NCBI GenBank assembly: GCA_016286245.1
Contig: JAEESG010000003.1
Location: 1 to 62,787, forward strand
Source: Clostridiales bacterium
GTDB lineage: Bacteria > Bacillota > Clostridia > Oscillospirales > CAG-382
Length of the DNA: 62,787 bases
Reading direction: 5' to 3'
Of the stretch, positions 49,117-57,348 are shown one piece after another. The position numbers and the translations under genes are program-made. The stretch's first letter is position 1. Each line of letters starts with the position of its first letter. The notes below the pieces were generated by a model. It did no database searches. It was not told where the DNA came from and saw only the letters and a list, made by a program, of their open reading frames with translations.

Positions 49117-50820
49117 TTACACGTCCATTATAACCGGCAGAATCATGGGCTTGCGTTTTGTTATGTTATATATGTTCGTGGTGAGCGAATCCTTTATTTT
49201 TCCCTTTATTATATTCCAGTCGTCGACGTTTTCGTCAAAACACTTCTGTATCGTATCGTACGCTATTGCTTTAAGGCTTTCCATAAGCTCCTCGTTTTCC
49301 TTTACGTACACAAATCCTCTCGAAACGATGTCCGGTCCCGAAATTATTTCTCTCGTTTCAAGGCTTACCGCCGCAACGACGACGATAAGTCCGTCCTGCG
49401 CGAGATGTCTTCTGTCGCGAAGCACCACGCTTCCGACGTCGCCTATTCCGAGTCCGTCTATGAGCACCTTGCCCGACGCAACCTTTTCCGTCGTTTTCGC
49501 CGTTTTTTCGGTAAGTTCGATTACCATGCCCAACTCCGGAATTATGACGTTAGACGGCTTCATGCCCATTTCCAAAGCAAGGGAAGCGTTCGCTTTCAAG
49601 TGCCTGTATTCGCCGTGTACGGGAATGAAATATTTGGGTTTCAGGAGCGACTGCATTATTTTAAGCTCCTCCTGGCAGGCGTGTCCCGACACGTGAACGT
49701 CGGCTACCGCGTCGTTAAGCAGCGTTACGCCCTTTTTGAGAAGCTCGTTTATTATTTTTGTTACGAGTTTTTCGTTTCCGGGGATTGTCGTTGCGGATAT
49801 AATCACAAGGTCCGACGACGACAGCGAAACCTTATCGTGCTCCGAAAACGCCATCTTGTAAAGCGCGCTCATGGGCTCGCCCTGCGAGCCTGTCGTTACT
49901 ATCGTGAGTTCCTCGGGCTTGAATCTGCTTATTTCGTTTATGTCGATAAGCGTGCCTTTGGGTATATCCATATAGTTGAACTTCTGCGCCGCGTTTATTA
50001 CGTTTATCATGCTTCTTCCGGTAAGCGCGACTTTTCTGCCGTACTTATGGGAATAGTTTATTATCTGCTGCACGCGGTGCACGTTTGACGAAAACGTCGA
50101 GATGACAATTCTCTTGTCGCAGCCTCTTATTATTGTATCGAGCGATTTTCCGACCTTGCGCTCCGACATGGTAAAGCCGGGACGCTCGGCGTTGGTCGAC
50201 TCGCACAGCAGCGCAAGCACGCCTTCTTTTCCTATTTCGCCGAATCTCGTAAGATTTATGGGCTCGCCCTGTATGGGAGTGAGGTCTATCTTGAAATCTC
50301 CCGTAAAAACTATCGTTCCCGCGGGGCATTTGAGCGCAATCGCGCAGGAATCGGCTATCGAGTGGTTTACCCTTATGAATTCCGCCGTAAAGTTTTTGCC
50401 GAGCTTTATCGTATCGCCCGAATTCACCTGCTTCAACGTCGCTTCCGCGTCAAGTCCGTGTTCCTCGAGCTTTCCTTCAAGTATTCCGAGCGTGAGAAGC
50501 GTCCCGTAAATGGGGGCGTTTACAAATCTGAACATATACGGAATCGCTCCGATATGGTCCTCGTGTCCGTGCGTGAGAAGTATTCCCTTTATTTTATCCG
50601 TATTTTCCTCGAGATACTGCGTGTCGGGTATTACGAGGTCCACGCCGAGCATGCTCTCGTCGGGGAATCCTATTCCCGCGTCGACGACTATCATCTCGCC
50701 GCCGTATTCCACGACCGTCATGTTTCTTCCTATCTCGCCGAGTCCGCCCAAAGGAATAATCTTGACAGACTCTGTCTTTTTTCTGCCGTCAGTGTTTGCA
50801 TATTTGTTTTTTTTCGGCAT
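49117..50820 (-). CDS. rnj: Ribonuclease J
   Basis: Beta-CASP MBL: LTHGHEDHIGAIPYM, HVSGHACQEELK, PVHGEYRHL. Confidence 0.96.
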   Translation of the reverse strand: MPKKNKYANTDGRKKTESVKIIPLGGLGEIGRNMTVVEYGGEMIVVDAGIGFPDESMLGVDLVIPDTQYLEENTDKIKGILLTHGHEDHIGAIPYMFRFVNAPIYGTLLTLGILEGKLEEHGLDAEATLKQVNSGDTIKLGKNFTAEFIRVNHSIADSCAIALKCPAGTIVFTGDFKIDLTPIQGEPINLTRFGEIGKEGVLALLCESTNAERPGFTMSERKVGKSLDTIIRGCDKRIVISTFSSNVHRVQQIINYSHKYGRKVALTGRSMINVINAAQKFNYMDIPKGTLIDINEISRFKPEELTIVTTGSQGEPMSALYKMAFSEHDKVSLSSSDLVIISATTIPGNEKLVTKIINELLKKGVTLLNDAVADVHVSGHACQEELKIMQSLLKPKYFIPVHGEYRHLKANASLALEMGMKPSNVIIPELGMVIELTEKTAKTTEKVASGKVLIDGLGIGDVGSVVLRDRRHLAQDGLIVVVAAVSLETREIISGPDIVSRGFVYVKENEELMESLKAIAYDTIQKCFDENVDDWNIIKGKIKDSLTTNIYNITKRKPMILPVIMDV

Positions 50821-50909
50821 TTAATTACCTGCCTTTCGTTATTTATTGTATTCGTTATATTTTCGCAGTGATGTCCGACTGCTTATTTTCAGTTTTTTGG
50901 TGTGTTTTA

Positions 50910-51872
50910 TCAAAACGACGCTATGTCGTTTTCGGGAGATTCGGTTTTGCGCGCCGTGTTTGCGTAAAGCACGGGTCCCGTCTGTCCGTGATACAGTCTG
51001 TGCGGCTCAAACTCGATTCTCGCCGTAAGCACAATCCAGTCCTTCGTCTTGTATTTTGCCGCGTTGTCGCAGATGCATATTATCCCCTTGTACTGCACGT
51101 CCTCGATACAGCAGGTCATAATCCTTCTGCCAACGACTATTTCGTTGTCGCGAAGCGCCTTGTTCTTTGCGACCATAACCTTTATTCTTACCGTTTTGCC
51201 CTTATAGTTTTCGGGCTTATCCGAAAAATCCGCGTACCAGAACGCGTAGTCCTCGTCCTTTACCTCGATTATCGGCGCGTTCATGTCGTAAGGCGGCGGG
51301 TCCTCGATTTCGTCGTATTCCACTTCGCCGTTTTTATATTCGTACGCGATATTCGTCCTTCTTGAAACCGCGCGCACGATTTTATGCGCCGCCATCTTGT
51401 CGAAATCCTTGTCGGCGCGGTTGAAGACGACAAGCTCGCAGCTTTTGAGCTTATCGACGACAAGGCTCCTCATGTTCGTATTGTACGCAAAAAACGTTCC
51501 GGCCTCGGCAAACATGATTTCCTGATAAACCATCCATCCGGGAGGCAGCGCGGCGTACAGAGCGTCTATCGTCCACATTCCGTTATATTCGACAACCGCC
51601 CTGTCAATATCGTATTTTTTCTGTAATGACGCAAGAAATTCGGGCGTCAGGTCCGCCTCGCTTTCAATTTTTTCGATATGAAAGCTTCCCATTACCCCTT
51701 TGAATTTCGAGCGGTCATAATCCTCCTCTCCCTCCTCGCAAACGAGAAGAAGAGTGTTTTCTCCGTTGTTGAACCTCTCGTCCTCGAAGGTTTCCTGAAT
51801 GAATTTTGTCTTTCCCGCTTCGAGAAAGCCCGTGAACAAATATACGGGTATTTCACGTATTCCGCCGTTCAT
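50910..51872 (-). CDS. COG0523-like P-loop GTPase domain fused to a DUF1980/TIGR03943-like C-terminal domain
   Basis: N-terminal VYLFTGFLEAGKTKFIQETF and LVVFNRADKD. C-terminal VVGRRIMTCCIEDVQYKGIICICDNAAKYKTKDWIVLTARIEFE resembles the YcgQ/TIGR03943 C-terminus. Confidence 0.75.
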   Translation of the reverse strand: MNGGIREIPVYLFTGFLEAGKTKFIQETFEDERFNNGENTLLLVCEEGEEDYDRSKFKGVMGSFHIEKIESEADLTPEFLASLQKKYDIDRAVVEYNGMWTIDALYAALPPGWMVYQEIMFAEAGTFFAYNTNMRSLVVDKLKSCELVVFNRADKDFDKMAAHKIVRAVSRRTNIAYEYKNGEVEYDEIEDPPPYDMNAPIIEVKDEDYAFWYADFSDKPENYKGKTVRIKVMVAKNKALRDNEIVVGRRIMTCCIEDVQYKGIICICDNAAKYKTKDWIVLTARIEFEPHRLYHGQTGPVLYANTARKTESPENDIASF

Positions 51873-51895
51873 TTTAGTCCTCTTTTTGCCGTTTT

Positions 51896-52936
51896 TTATA
51901 TTCCGAATGCGCCCGCAAGCTTATCCTCTTTCATTTCCGAGCCGATAACGCAGATTTTGCCCGTAACGTCGGACGAGCCTTTTCTCACGTTTCTTTCGCC
52001 CGGCACGTAGTCAAAATGCGCCCATGAGCCGTCGGCAAGCTCGACGATTCCCTTTGCTCTCAGCACGAATCCGTACTCTTTTTCGTCTTCCAGCTTATCA
52101 AGCGCGCTTTCTATTTCTTCCAAAGTAAATTTGTGCGCTGTTTCAACTCCCCAGCTTGAGAAAACCTCGTCCGCATGATGATGGTCGTGGTCGTGGCAGC
52201 CGCACGTACAGTCGTCGGGGTGTTCGTGTTCATGCTCATGGTCGTGATGATGTTCGTGCTCGTGGTCGTGATGATGTTCGTGCTCGTGTTCATGCTCATG
52301 CTCATGCTCGTGCAGCATCTCTTTAAGTTCATCCTCGAGGGTTTTGGCATTTTCCATCGTCGAGAGAATCTGCGCGCCGGAAAGCTTATCCCACGCCGTG
52401 GTTATAATCGCGGCGTCCTTATTGTGCTCCCTTAAAATCTCGACGCATTTATTCAGCTTGTCCTCGGAAATATCGGACGTTCTGCTTAAAATTATCGTTT
52501 TTGCGAATTCCACCTGGTCCGAGAAAAATTCGCCGAAGTTTTTCATGTACATTCTGCATTTATTCGCGTCGACGACGACCACCGCGGAGTTCAGCGCCGA
52601 TTTTCCGTTTTCCGCGCCCATTACCGCCCTTATCACGTCGCTGAGTTTTCCCACGCCCGACGGCTCTATAAGTATTCTGTCGGGAGAAAACTTTTCAAGC
52701 ACCTCAGACAGCGCTTTTTTGAAGTCTCCGACGAGGCTGCAGCATATACAGCCCGAATTCATCTCGTTTATCTGTATGCCCGATTCCTTCAAGAACCCGC
52801 CGTCAATGCCCGTCTCTCCGAATTCGTTTTCTATAAGCACGAGCTTTTCGCCCTTATACGCTTCCGAAATGAGTTTCTTTATGAGCGTCGTCTTGCCCGC
52901 TCCCAGAAATCCCGAAAACACGTCTATCTTTGTCAT
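51896..52936 (-). CDS. COG0523 (G3E family) GTPase / putative metallochaperone with His-rich insertion
   Basis: DVFSGFLGAGKTTLIKKL, NSGCICCSLVGDF, and HEHEHEHEHEHHHDHEHEHHHDHEHEHEHPDDCTCGCHDHDHHH. Start trimmed to MTKIDVFSG. Confidence 0.92.
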   Translation of the reverse strand: MTKIDVFSGFLGAGKTTLIKKLISEAYKGEKLVLIENEFGETGIDGGFLKESGIQINEMNSGCICCSLVGDFKKALSEVLEKFSPDRILIEPSGVGKLSDVIRAVMGAENGKSALNSAVVVVDANKCRMYMKNFGEFFSDQVEFAKTIILSRTSDISEDKLNKCVEILREHNKDAAIITTAWDKLSGAQILSTMENAKTLEDELKEMLHEHEHEHEHEHEHHHDHEHEHHHDHEHEHEHPDDCTCGCHDHDHHHADEVFSSWGVETAHKFTLEEIESALDKLEDEKEYGFVLRAKGIVELADGSWAHFDYVPGERNVRKGSSDVTGKICVIGSEMKEDKLAGAFGI

Positions 52937-52970
52937 TTGTTTTTGTCCTTTCAGTTTTGCAATTTTATTA

Positions 52971-53001
52971 TATATAACTATACATAGTATATTATATATC
53001 A
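52971..53001 (-). promoter_or_regulatory. AT-rich dyad at the putative COG0523 gene promoter
   Basis: Perfect dyad ACTAT-AC-ATAGT (52977-52988) inside an extended AT palindrome overlapping TATAAT/TATACT-like -10 sequences. Confidence 0.45.
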
Positions 53002-53147
53002 TCGCGTTCAAAAAAGCAAGAATATTATCTTTTATGCACCCGAAGTTTTTTCCGACAGGTCTTCTCATTTTTCCCCGAAAACCGCCGTATTGTGCCGAAA
53101 TCCCCCTTTTCCGTCCCAGTTATGAATATTCATTTTACATTTTTGCA

Positions 53148-53176
53148 TTGAAAAAATCGAACATTTGTGCTATAAT
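53148..53176 (+). promoter_or_regulatory. Promoter of holin-like cassette
   Basis: TTGAAA (53148-53153), 17 nt, TATAAT (53171-53176). Confidence 0.8.
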
Positions 53177-53208
53177 TATGACAGTAAACGGTAAAGGAGG
53201 AAGAAAAA

Positions 53209-53469
53209 ATATTCAGCGAAATCATCGTTGCCCTCATAGGACTTGCGGGCAGCGCGGCAGGCTCGCTTTGCGGCATTATCGTTTCGGGAAAGCTTACCGA
53301 ATACAGGCTTAAACAGCTCGAACTGAAAGTCGAAAAGCACAACAGCCTTATTGAAAGAACGTACGCGCTTGAACAAAAGGCGGGCGTCTGCGTCGAGAAG
53401 ATAAAATCGGCGGAACGCAGAATAGACAGTCTTGAGCGCAAGTGCGAAATATCAAATAAACAGTTTTAA
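53209..53469 (+). CDS. XhlA/phage holin-accessory-like small membrane protein with apparent AUA start
   Basis: Not in the ORF track. AAAGGAGG (53193-53200), 8-nt gap, ATA; 86 codons: (I/M)FSEIIVALIGLAGSAAGSLCGIIVSGKLTEYRLKQLELKVEKHNSLIERTYALEQKAGVCVEKIKSAERRIDSLERKCEISNKQF. In-frame stop just upstream, and no ATG/GTG/TTG in frame. Confidence 0.75.
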   Translation: MFSEIIVALIGLAGSAAGSLCGIIVSGKLTEYRLKQLELKVEKHNSLIERTYALEQKAGVCVEKIKSAERRIDSLERKCEISNKQF

Positions 53470-53478
53470 GGAGATTTT

Positions 53479-53679
53479 ATGAGAAAAATATTGAAAAAAT
53501 TCACAAGCAGAAAGTTTTTGGCGGCGTTCGCGGGTGTCTCCGCGGGAATTTACATGATTTCCTGCGGCAGCGTCTCCGAGGGAACGACGGCGATCGTCGC
53601 TTCCGTCGTATCGTATCTTGCGGCGGAGGGGATTATTGACGCGAAAAGCGCCGGCGCGTCCGCTGACGAAAAAGAATAA
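53479..53679 (+). CDS. Small holin-like membrane protein
   Basis: 66 aa: SRKFLAAFAGVSAGIYMISCG...TAIVASVVSYLAAEGIIDAKSAG, phage-holin-like; AAGGAG RBS; co-transcribed with 53209-53469. Confidence 0.7.
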   Translation: MRKILKKFTSRKFLAAFAGVSAGIYMISCGSVSEGTTAIVASVVSYLAAEGIIDAKSAGASADEKE

Positions 53680-53714
53680 AAAATAACGGCGGGTTTTCCC
53701 GCCGTTATTTTTTT
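53679..53714 (+). terminator. Terminator of holin-like cassette (probably bidirectional)
   Basis: AATAACGGCGGG/CCCGCCGTTATT stem with TTTTTTT. Confidence 0.9.
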
Positions 53715-53717
53715 GTT

Positions 53718-54365
53718 TTACAAATCGAGTTTTTCAAAATTTTTCTGCGCCTTAAAGCAGGATGCCGCCGTCGCGGCGGCGTAAACCGCAAACGCAAAAA
53801 GCAGTATAAGAAACTGCGTCGGCAGACGCTCCGACGTATTCAGAAATTCGAGTCCCGGAATATGATGCGCAATTTCGGAAACGCCTACCGTCAGCATGGA
53901 CAGAACGATAAAAACGATGAACGGTTTTCCGAACTTATACGCCGTCTTATAAAACGGTCCTGCGAAAAATACGTTGAAAAGCGAAAAGACGACAAGAATC
54001 CATGCCAGAAACACGGGGTTGGAATTCATCATGGGGTTTTCCGCATAAGGCGGCGCGCTTCCGAGAAGCGTCATCCGAATAAATGTGAACGCTCCGGCAA
54101 GCAGAAACGCGGCAAATTGTATAACGCACACGAAAATAAACCTTGCTTTGACGACGTCTTTCTTATCTATCGGCAGCAACACTGAATACAGCACGTCGTT
54201 TGTCTCTCTGCCGTTCTGAAAGGTATGAAAAATTCCGAAGCAGACAAAAAACGCGCACACCAGTATCGGATAACCGGGTATGAACGCCATCGCCGAAAAC
54301 AATATGAAAATAAAACTCAAAACGTGCGCTGAAAGCTTCAATTCCTTAATCAGCAAATTTTTCAT
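53718..54365 (-). CDS. ABC-2 type transporter permease
   Basis: Multi-TM protein overlapping and downstream of the ABC ATPase gene; NGRETNDVLYSVLLPIDKKDVVKARF motif. Confidence 0.8.
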   Translation of the reverse strand: MKNLLIKELKLSAHVLSFIFILFSAMAFIPGYPILVCAFFVCFGIFHTFQNGRETNDVLYSVLLPIDKKDVVKARFIFVCVIQFAAFLLAGAFTFIRMTLLGSAPPYAENPMMNSNPVFLAWILVVFSLFNVFFAGPFYKTAYKFGKPFIVFIVLSMLTVGVSEIAHHIPGLEFLNTSERLPTQFLILLFAFAVYAAATAASCFKAQKNFEKLDL

Positions 54366-55089
54366 GAAAATCCTCCTTTTCGTATCTCAGCATTATCTCT
54401 TCGAGATTGTTTCCCTGCGAGCGCAAGGAGTGCTCGGAAAGGAAGGTTTCCTTCTTTTCGGAGGCAACAAGTTTTCCTTTGCGGATATAAGTTATACGGT
54501 CGGCGCATTTGTCGAGGTCGGACGTGATGTGCGTCGAAAAGAGAATCGCAACGCCGCGGTTTTTCAGCTCAGAAAAAATTTCAAGCAGTTCTTCGCGCGA
54601 AACCGGATCGAGTCCCGACGTCGGCTCGTCCAGGATAAGCAGTTTTGCTCCGTGAGAAAGGGCGATTGCAAGATTCAGTTTGACCTTCATGCCTTCCGAC
54701 AGTTCAAGCGGCGTTTTTTTCGGGTCTATGGAGAATATATCCGTATATTTCCGATACGCTCCGTCGTCCCAGTTATCGTAAAATCTGCGCGTTACCGCAA
54801 TTATATCGGCAATTTTCTTTCGCGGATAATAGTTCACGGCACCCCCCGCAAAGCCGATGCTCTGTTTTATTTCCCTCTCGTTTCCGGAAAACGTTTTTCC
54901 GAAATAGCGGATGCTTCCCGAGTCGGGGTGTACTATATTAAGTATCGATTTGAGGGTCGTCGTCTTTCCGGCTCCGTTGCGGCCGATAAAGCCCGTTATA
55001 CTGCTCTCTTCAACAGTGAATGACAGCGGTCCCAGGCAAAAAGACGGATACTTTTTGACAAGGTCTTCAACCTCCAGAATCGGCGTCAT
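54346..55089 (-). CDS. ABC transporter ATP-binding protein
   Basis: GFIGRNGAGKTTTLKSIL, LSEGMKVKLNLAIALSHGAKLLILDEPTSGLDP. Confidence 0.95.
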   Translation of the reverse strand: MTPILEVEDLVKKYPSFCLGPLSFTVEESSITGFIGRNGAGKTTTLKSILNIVHPDSGSIRYFGKTFSGNEREIKQSIGFAGGAVNYYPRKKIADIIAVTRRFYDNWDDGAYRKYTDIFSIDPKKTPLELSEGMKVKLNLAIALSHGAKLLILDEPTSGLDPVSREELLEIFSELKNRGVAILFSTHITSDLDKCADRITYIRKGKLVASEKKETFLSEHSLRSQGNNLEEIMLRYEKEDFHEKFAD

Positions 55090-55331
55090 TTGTCATCCTC
55101 CTTAAAGATGCGTTTCATAAACGTTTCAAAGGTGTTTTTCGGCGGAATGGCAATTCCCCGCTTCTCGTCGCCCAAAAGAATAAGCGTGTCTCCCGGATTT
55201 ATGGAAAACGCCTCCCGCGCTTCTTTGGGAATGACTATCTGCCCCTTTTCACCCACTTTTACGGTCCAGGCATATTTGCCTTTCGGCGTATTCATCGTAC
55301 GCGCCTCCTTTAAGTATGATTTGTTATACAA
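55086..55331 (-). CDS. AbrB/SpoVT family transcriptional regulator
   Basis: VKVGEKGQIVIPKEAREAFSINPGDTLILLGDEKRGIAI swapped-hairpin AbrB motif; first gene of the ABC operon. Confidence 0.9.
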   Translation of the reverse strand: MYNKSYLKEARTMNTPKGKYAWTVKVGEKGQIVIPKEAREAFSINPGDTLILLGDEKRGIAIPPKNTFETFMKRIFKEDDK

Positions 55332-55393
55332 ATCATACTACCGTTTTTTGAAAAAGTCAATAGCGGATAATAAAAAAGCACGCCGAAATCAAT

Positions 55394-55682
55394 CTGTTCT
55401 AAAGGACAGTATATAAAAACCCGGCTGAAGTAAGGAGTCGAATCCTTATTTCAGCCGGTTTTTTGTCGCAAACCTCTGTAAGCAGGACGTTTGTGTGCCA
55501 AACGTCAAAGAAACGATTACGGTTATAAGTTATGATTTACGGCAAAAGCCGCAAAGTTATGATATGAGCTCCGCCAACGTGCCGCAGGCACTCATAACCT
55601 GCAGAGCAATCATAACGCGCGTCAGCGCTCATAACGTTCCGCATCAGCGGAACTCATAACTGCCGACTGTCCTTTGGAACAG
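55394..55682. repeat. Hairpin array 1: short palindromes joined by GTTATG/CATAAC linkers, bounded by inverted CTGTTC(T/C)AAAGGACAG
   Basis: Left half GTTATA/GTTATG at 55522, 55529, 55556; right half CATAAC at 55593, 55611, 55630, 55655; hairpins such as TGCCgcaGGCA and TTCCGCatcaGCGGAA; ends 55394-55409 and 55667-55682. Confidence 0.75.
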
Positions 55683-55712
55683 TCGGCGTACGGCGGCTTT
55701 TTTTAAATTTAA

Positions 55713-57056
55713 TTACGAAAGCAGTCCGAACAGGTTCAGCAGATTTTTACTGCTTTTTTTCGCAGTTGAAAACGCGCTTACGGAATAATTTTCGATATTG
55801 CAGAGAATTTCGGCGCTTTCGGCTCTTGTGAGCAGGTTTTCGGGCAGGATTTCACCGTATCCCGTGCCGTTCATGATTTCCGCCGAGGCAAGATTGGAAA
55901 ACGCGTTCTTCGCCCAGTCGGGACATTCCGAAAAGTCGGAAAATCCCTCGCAGCCGCCGTCTCCGTCGGGAAGCTTTAAAATTCTGTCGACAATCACCGC
56001 GCATTCCGCTCTCGATATTGGTTCGGCGCTCTTGAAAACGGTCTTTCCGTCTTCAATATAGCCGGTAACTATGCCTTTTTTTCTCGCGTATTCGGCATAG
56101 CTCTTTATATTTACGGGAATATCCCCGTCGTCGTCAAATCCCGTCTCGTTCACGAAATTTATTTCGGGCTCGTACCCCGCCGTAATGAGCGCAAGCGCGA
56201 GAAAATCGCCTCTCGTTACCGTTTCGTCGGGATAAAAATTGCTTTCCCCCGTTTCCTCGTCAACCTTTACGTTCATAAGGCCGGCGGACACGGTTTTTCT
56301 GACGGAATTGCACGCCCAGTGCTCATTCATATCGTCGATTTTCACGTCGAGCGCGGGTTTTGACACGTTTATGCTGATTTTCGAGCACTTGCCTCTGTTT
56401 CCGTAGCAGTCGACGGCAAGATACTCAAAGCTGTCCTTTCCGGTATAGCCTGCGGCGGGAATATAGCAGAAATATCCGCTTGCGTCGCCCGCAAGGCAGA
56501 GGTACCCGTGTTCGGGATAGGAAACGACTTCAAACGTCATCTCGTCGTATTCGGGGTCTGACGCGGGCAGGAATTTATAAACGGAAGTCTCCTTGAACGT
56601 TGAAATTTCTTTTTCTTTGCACACGGGCGCGAGATTCACTCCGTCAAGAACACAAAGCACGACTTTCGCTCCGGTATCCCCGTTTTCCGAAACGTTCACG
56701 ATATCGAAAACCGTCTTTCCGGTGGCGTTTTCCACGGGCAGAAATTCAAGTTTTCCGAAATCCCTTCTCGAAATAACCTGATTTGCTTTTACCTTTTCGC
56801 CCGAAAGGTAAAGCGTTCCCGCGCTTTGTTCGGGCAGCGAAACGATTCCGACGTACTCGGTTTTTTCACGGAACGTATCGTCAAAATCGGCTTTCGTAAA
56901 GGAAATCGCGTTATTTGCAACGCCGCACTTTTTCATCTCGATTTCTTTCTCAAGCTTATCGAACGCCGGGCTGAGCGGAGTTTTTCCCGCGGCGGCGACA
57001 AGTCCCAAAAGCGACGCGCACAGCACGCAGGTAACTATTTTTACGATTTTATTCAT
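55713..57056 (-). CDS. Exported SLH-domain protein with tandem-Ig/cadherin-like repeat
   Basis: YPEHGYLCLAGDASGYFCYIPAAGYTGKDSFEYLAVD module; C-terminal SLH repeats (MNEHWACNSVRKTVSAGLMN..., FSDFSECPDWAKNAFSNLASAEIMNGTGYG). Confidence 0.85.
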   Translation of the reverse strand: MNKIVKIVTCVLCASLLGLVAAAGKTPLSPAFDKLEKEIEMKKCGVANNAISFTKADFDDTFREKTEYVGIVSLPEQSAGTLYLSGEKVKANQVISRRDFGKLEFLPVENATGKTVFDIVNVSENGDTGAKVVLCVLDGVNLAPVCKEKEISTFKETSVYKFLPASDPEYDEMTFEVVSYPEHGYLCLAGDASGYFCYIPAAGYTGKDSFEYLAVDCYGNRGKCSKISINVSKPALDVKIDDMNEHWACNSVRKTVSAGLMNVKVDEETGESNFYPDETVTRGDFLALALITAGYEPEINFVNETGFDDDGDIPVNIKSYAEYARKKGIVTGYIEDGKTVFKSAEPISRAECAVIVDRILKLPDGDGGCEGFSDFSECPDWAKNAFSNLASAEIMNGTGYGEILPENLLTRAESAEILCNIENYSVSAFSTAKKSSKNLLNLFGLLS

Positions 57057-57191
57057 TTCCGTCTTCCTTTCTTTTATAAAGAAATTTTATTATGATATTC
57101 GCTTTCGGGTTTATTGTTTGCCGCAAGTGCATAATTTATGCAAAAAAGCGGTTATGATAAATGCGGTTTTCAAATATTTTCTCAAAAAGGC

Positions 57192-57220
57192 TTGACAAAA
57201 TTATTTATGTATGTTATTAT
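57192..57220 (+). promoter_or_regulatory. tRNA-Val promoter
   Basis: TTGACA, 17 nt, TATTAT. Confidence 0.85.
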
Positions 57221-57240
57221 ATCGGTGTTCCGAAAATTAC

Positions 57241-57316
57241 GGGGGGTTAGCTCAGCTGGGAGAGCATCTGCCTTACAAGCAGAGGGTCATAGGTTCGAGC
57301 CCTATACCCCCCACCA
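57241..57316 (+). tRNA. tRNA-Val (anticodon UAC), CCA encoded
   Basis: Cloverleaf: GGGGGGT acceptor, TTAGCTCAGCTGGGAGAGCA D-arm, CTGCCTTACAAGCAG anticodon arm, ATAGGTTCGAGCCCTAT T-arm, CCA end. Confidence 0.97.
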
Positions 57317-57318
57317 TG

Positions 57319-57348
57319 AAAAAGGCAAGTCGAAAGACTTGCCTTTTT
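57319..57348 (+). terminator. tRNA-Val terminator
   Basis: AAAGGCAAGTC gaaa GACTTGCCTTT + TT. Confidence 0.9.

Noticed and set aside
52175-52435. Met/Val/Leu-rich ORF (MMMVVVVAAARTVVGVFVFMLMVV...)
   Set aside because: Exact antisense of the His-rich repeat of the COG0523 GTPase; composition is an artefact.
52344-53312. 322-aa + strand ORF overlapping the COG0523 gene and running into the holin cassette
   Set aside because: Antisense to a clear CDS; its tail is the wrong frame of the real 53209-53469 ORF.
53148-53714. Full prophage
   Set aside because: Only two small holin/XhlA-like genes; flanked by housekeeping genes, no integrase, terminase, capsid or tail genes.
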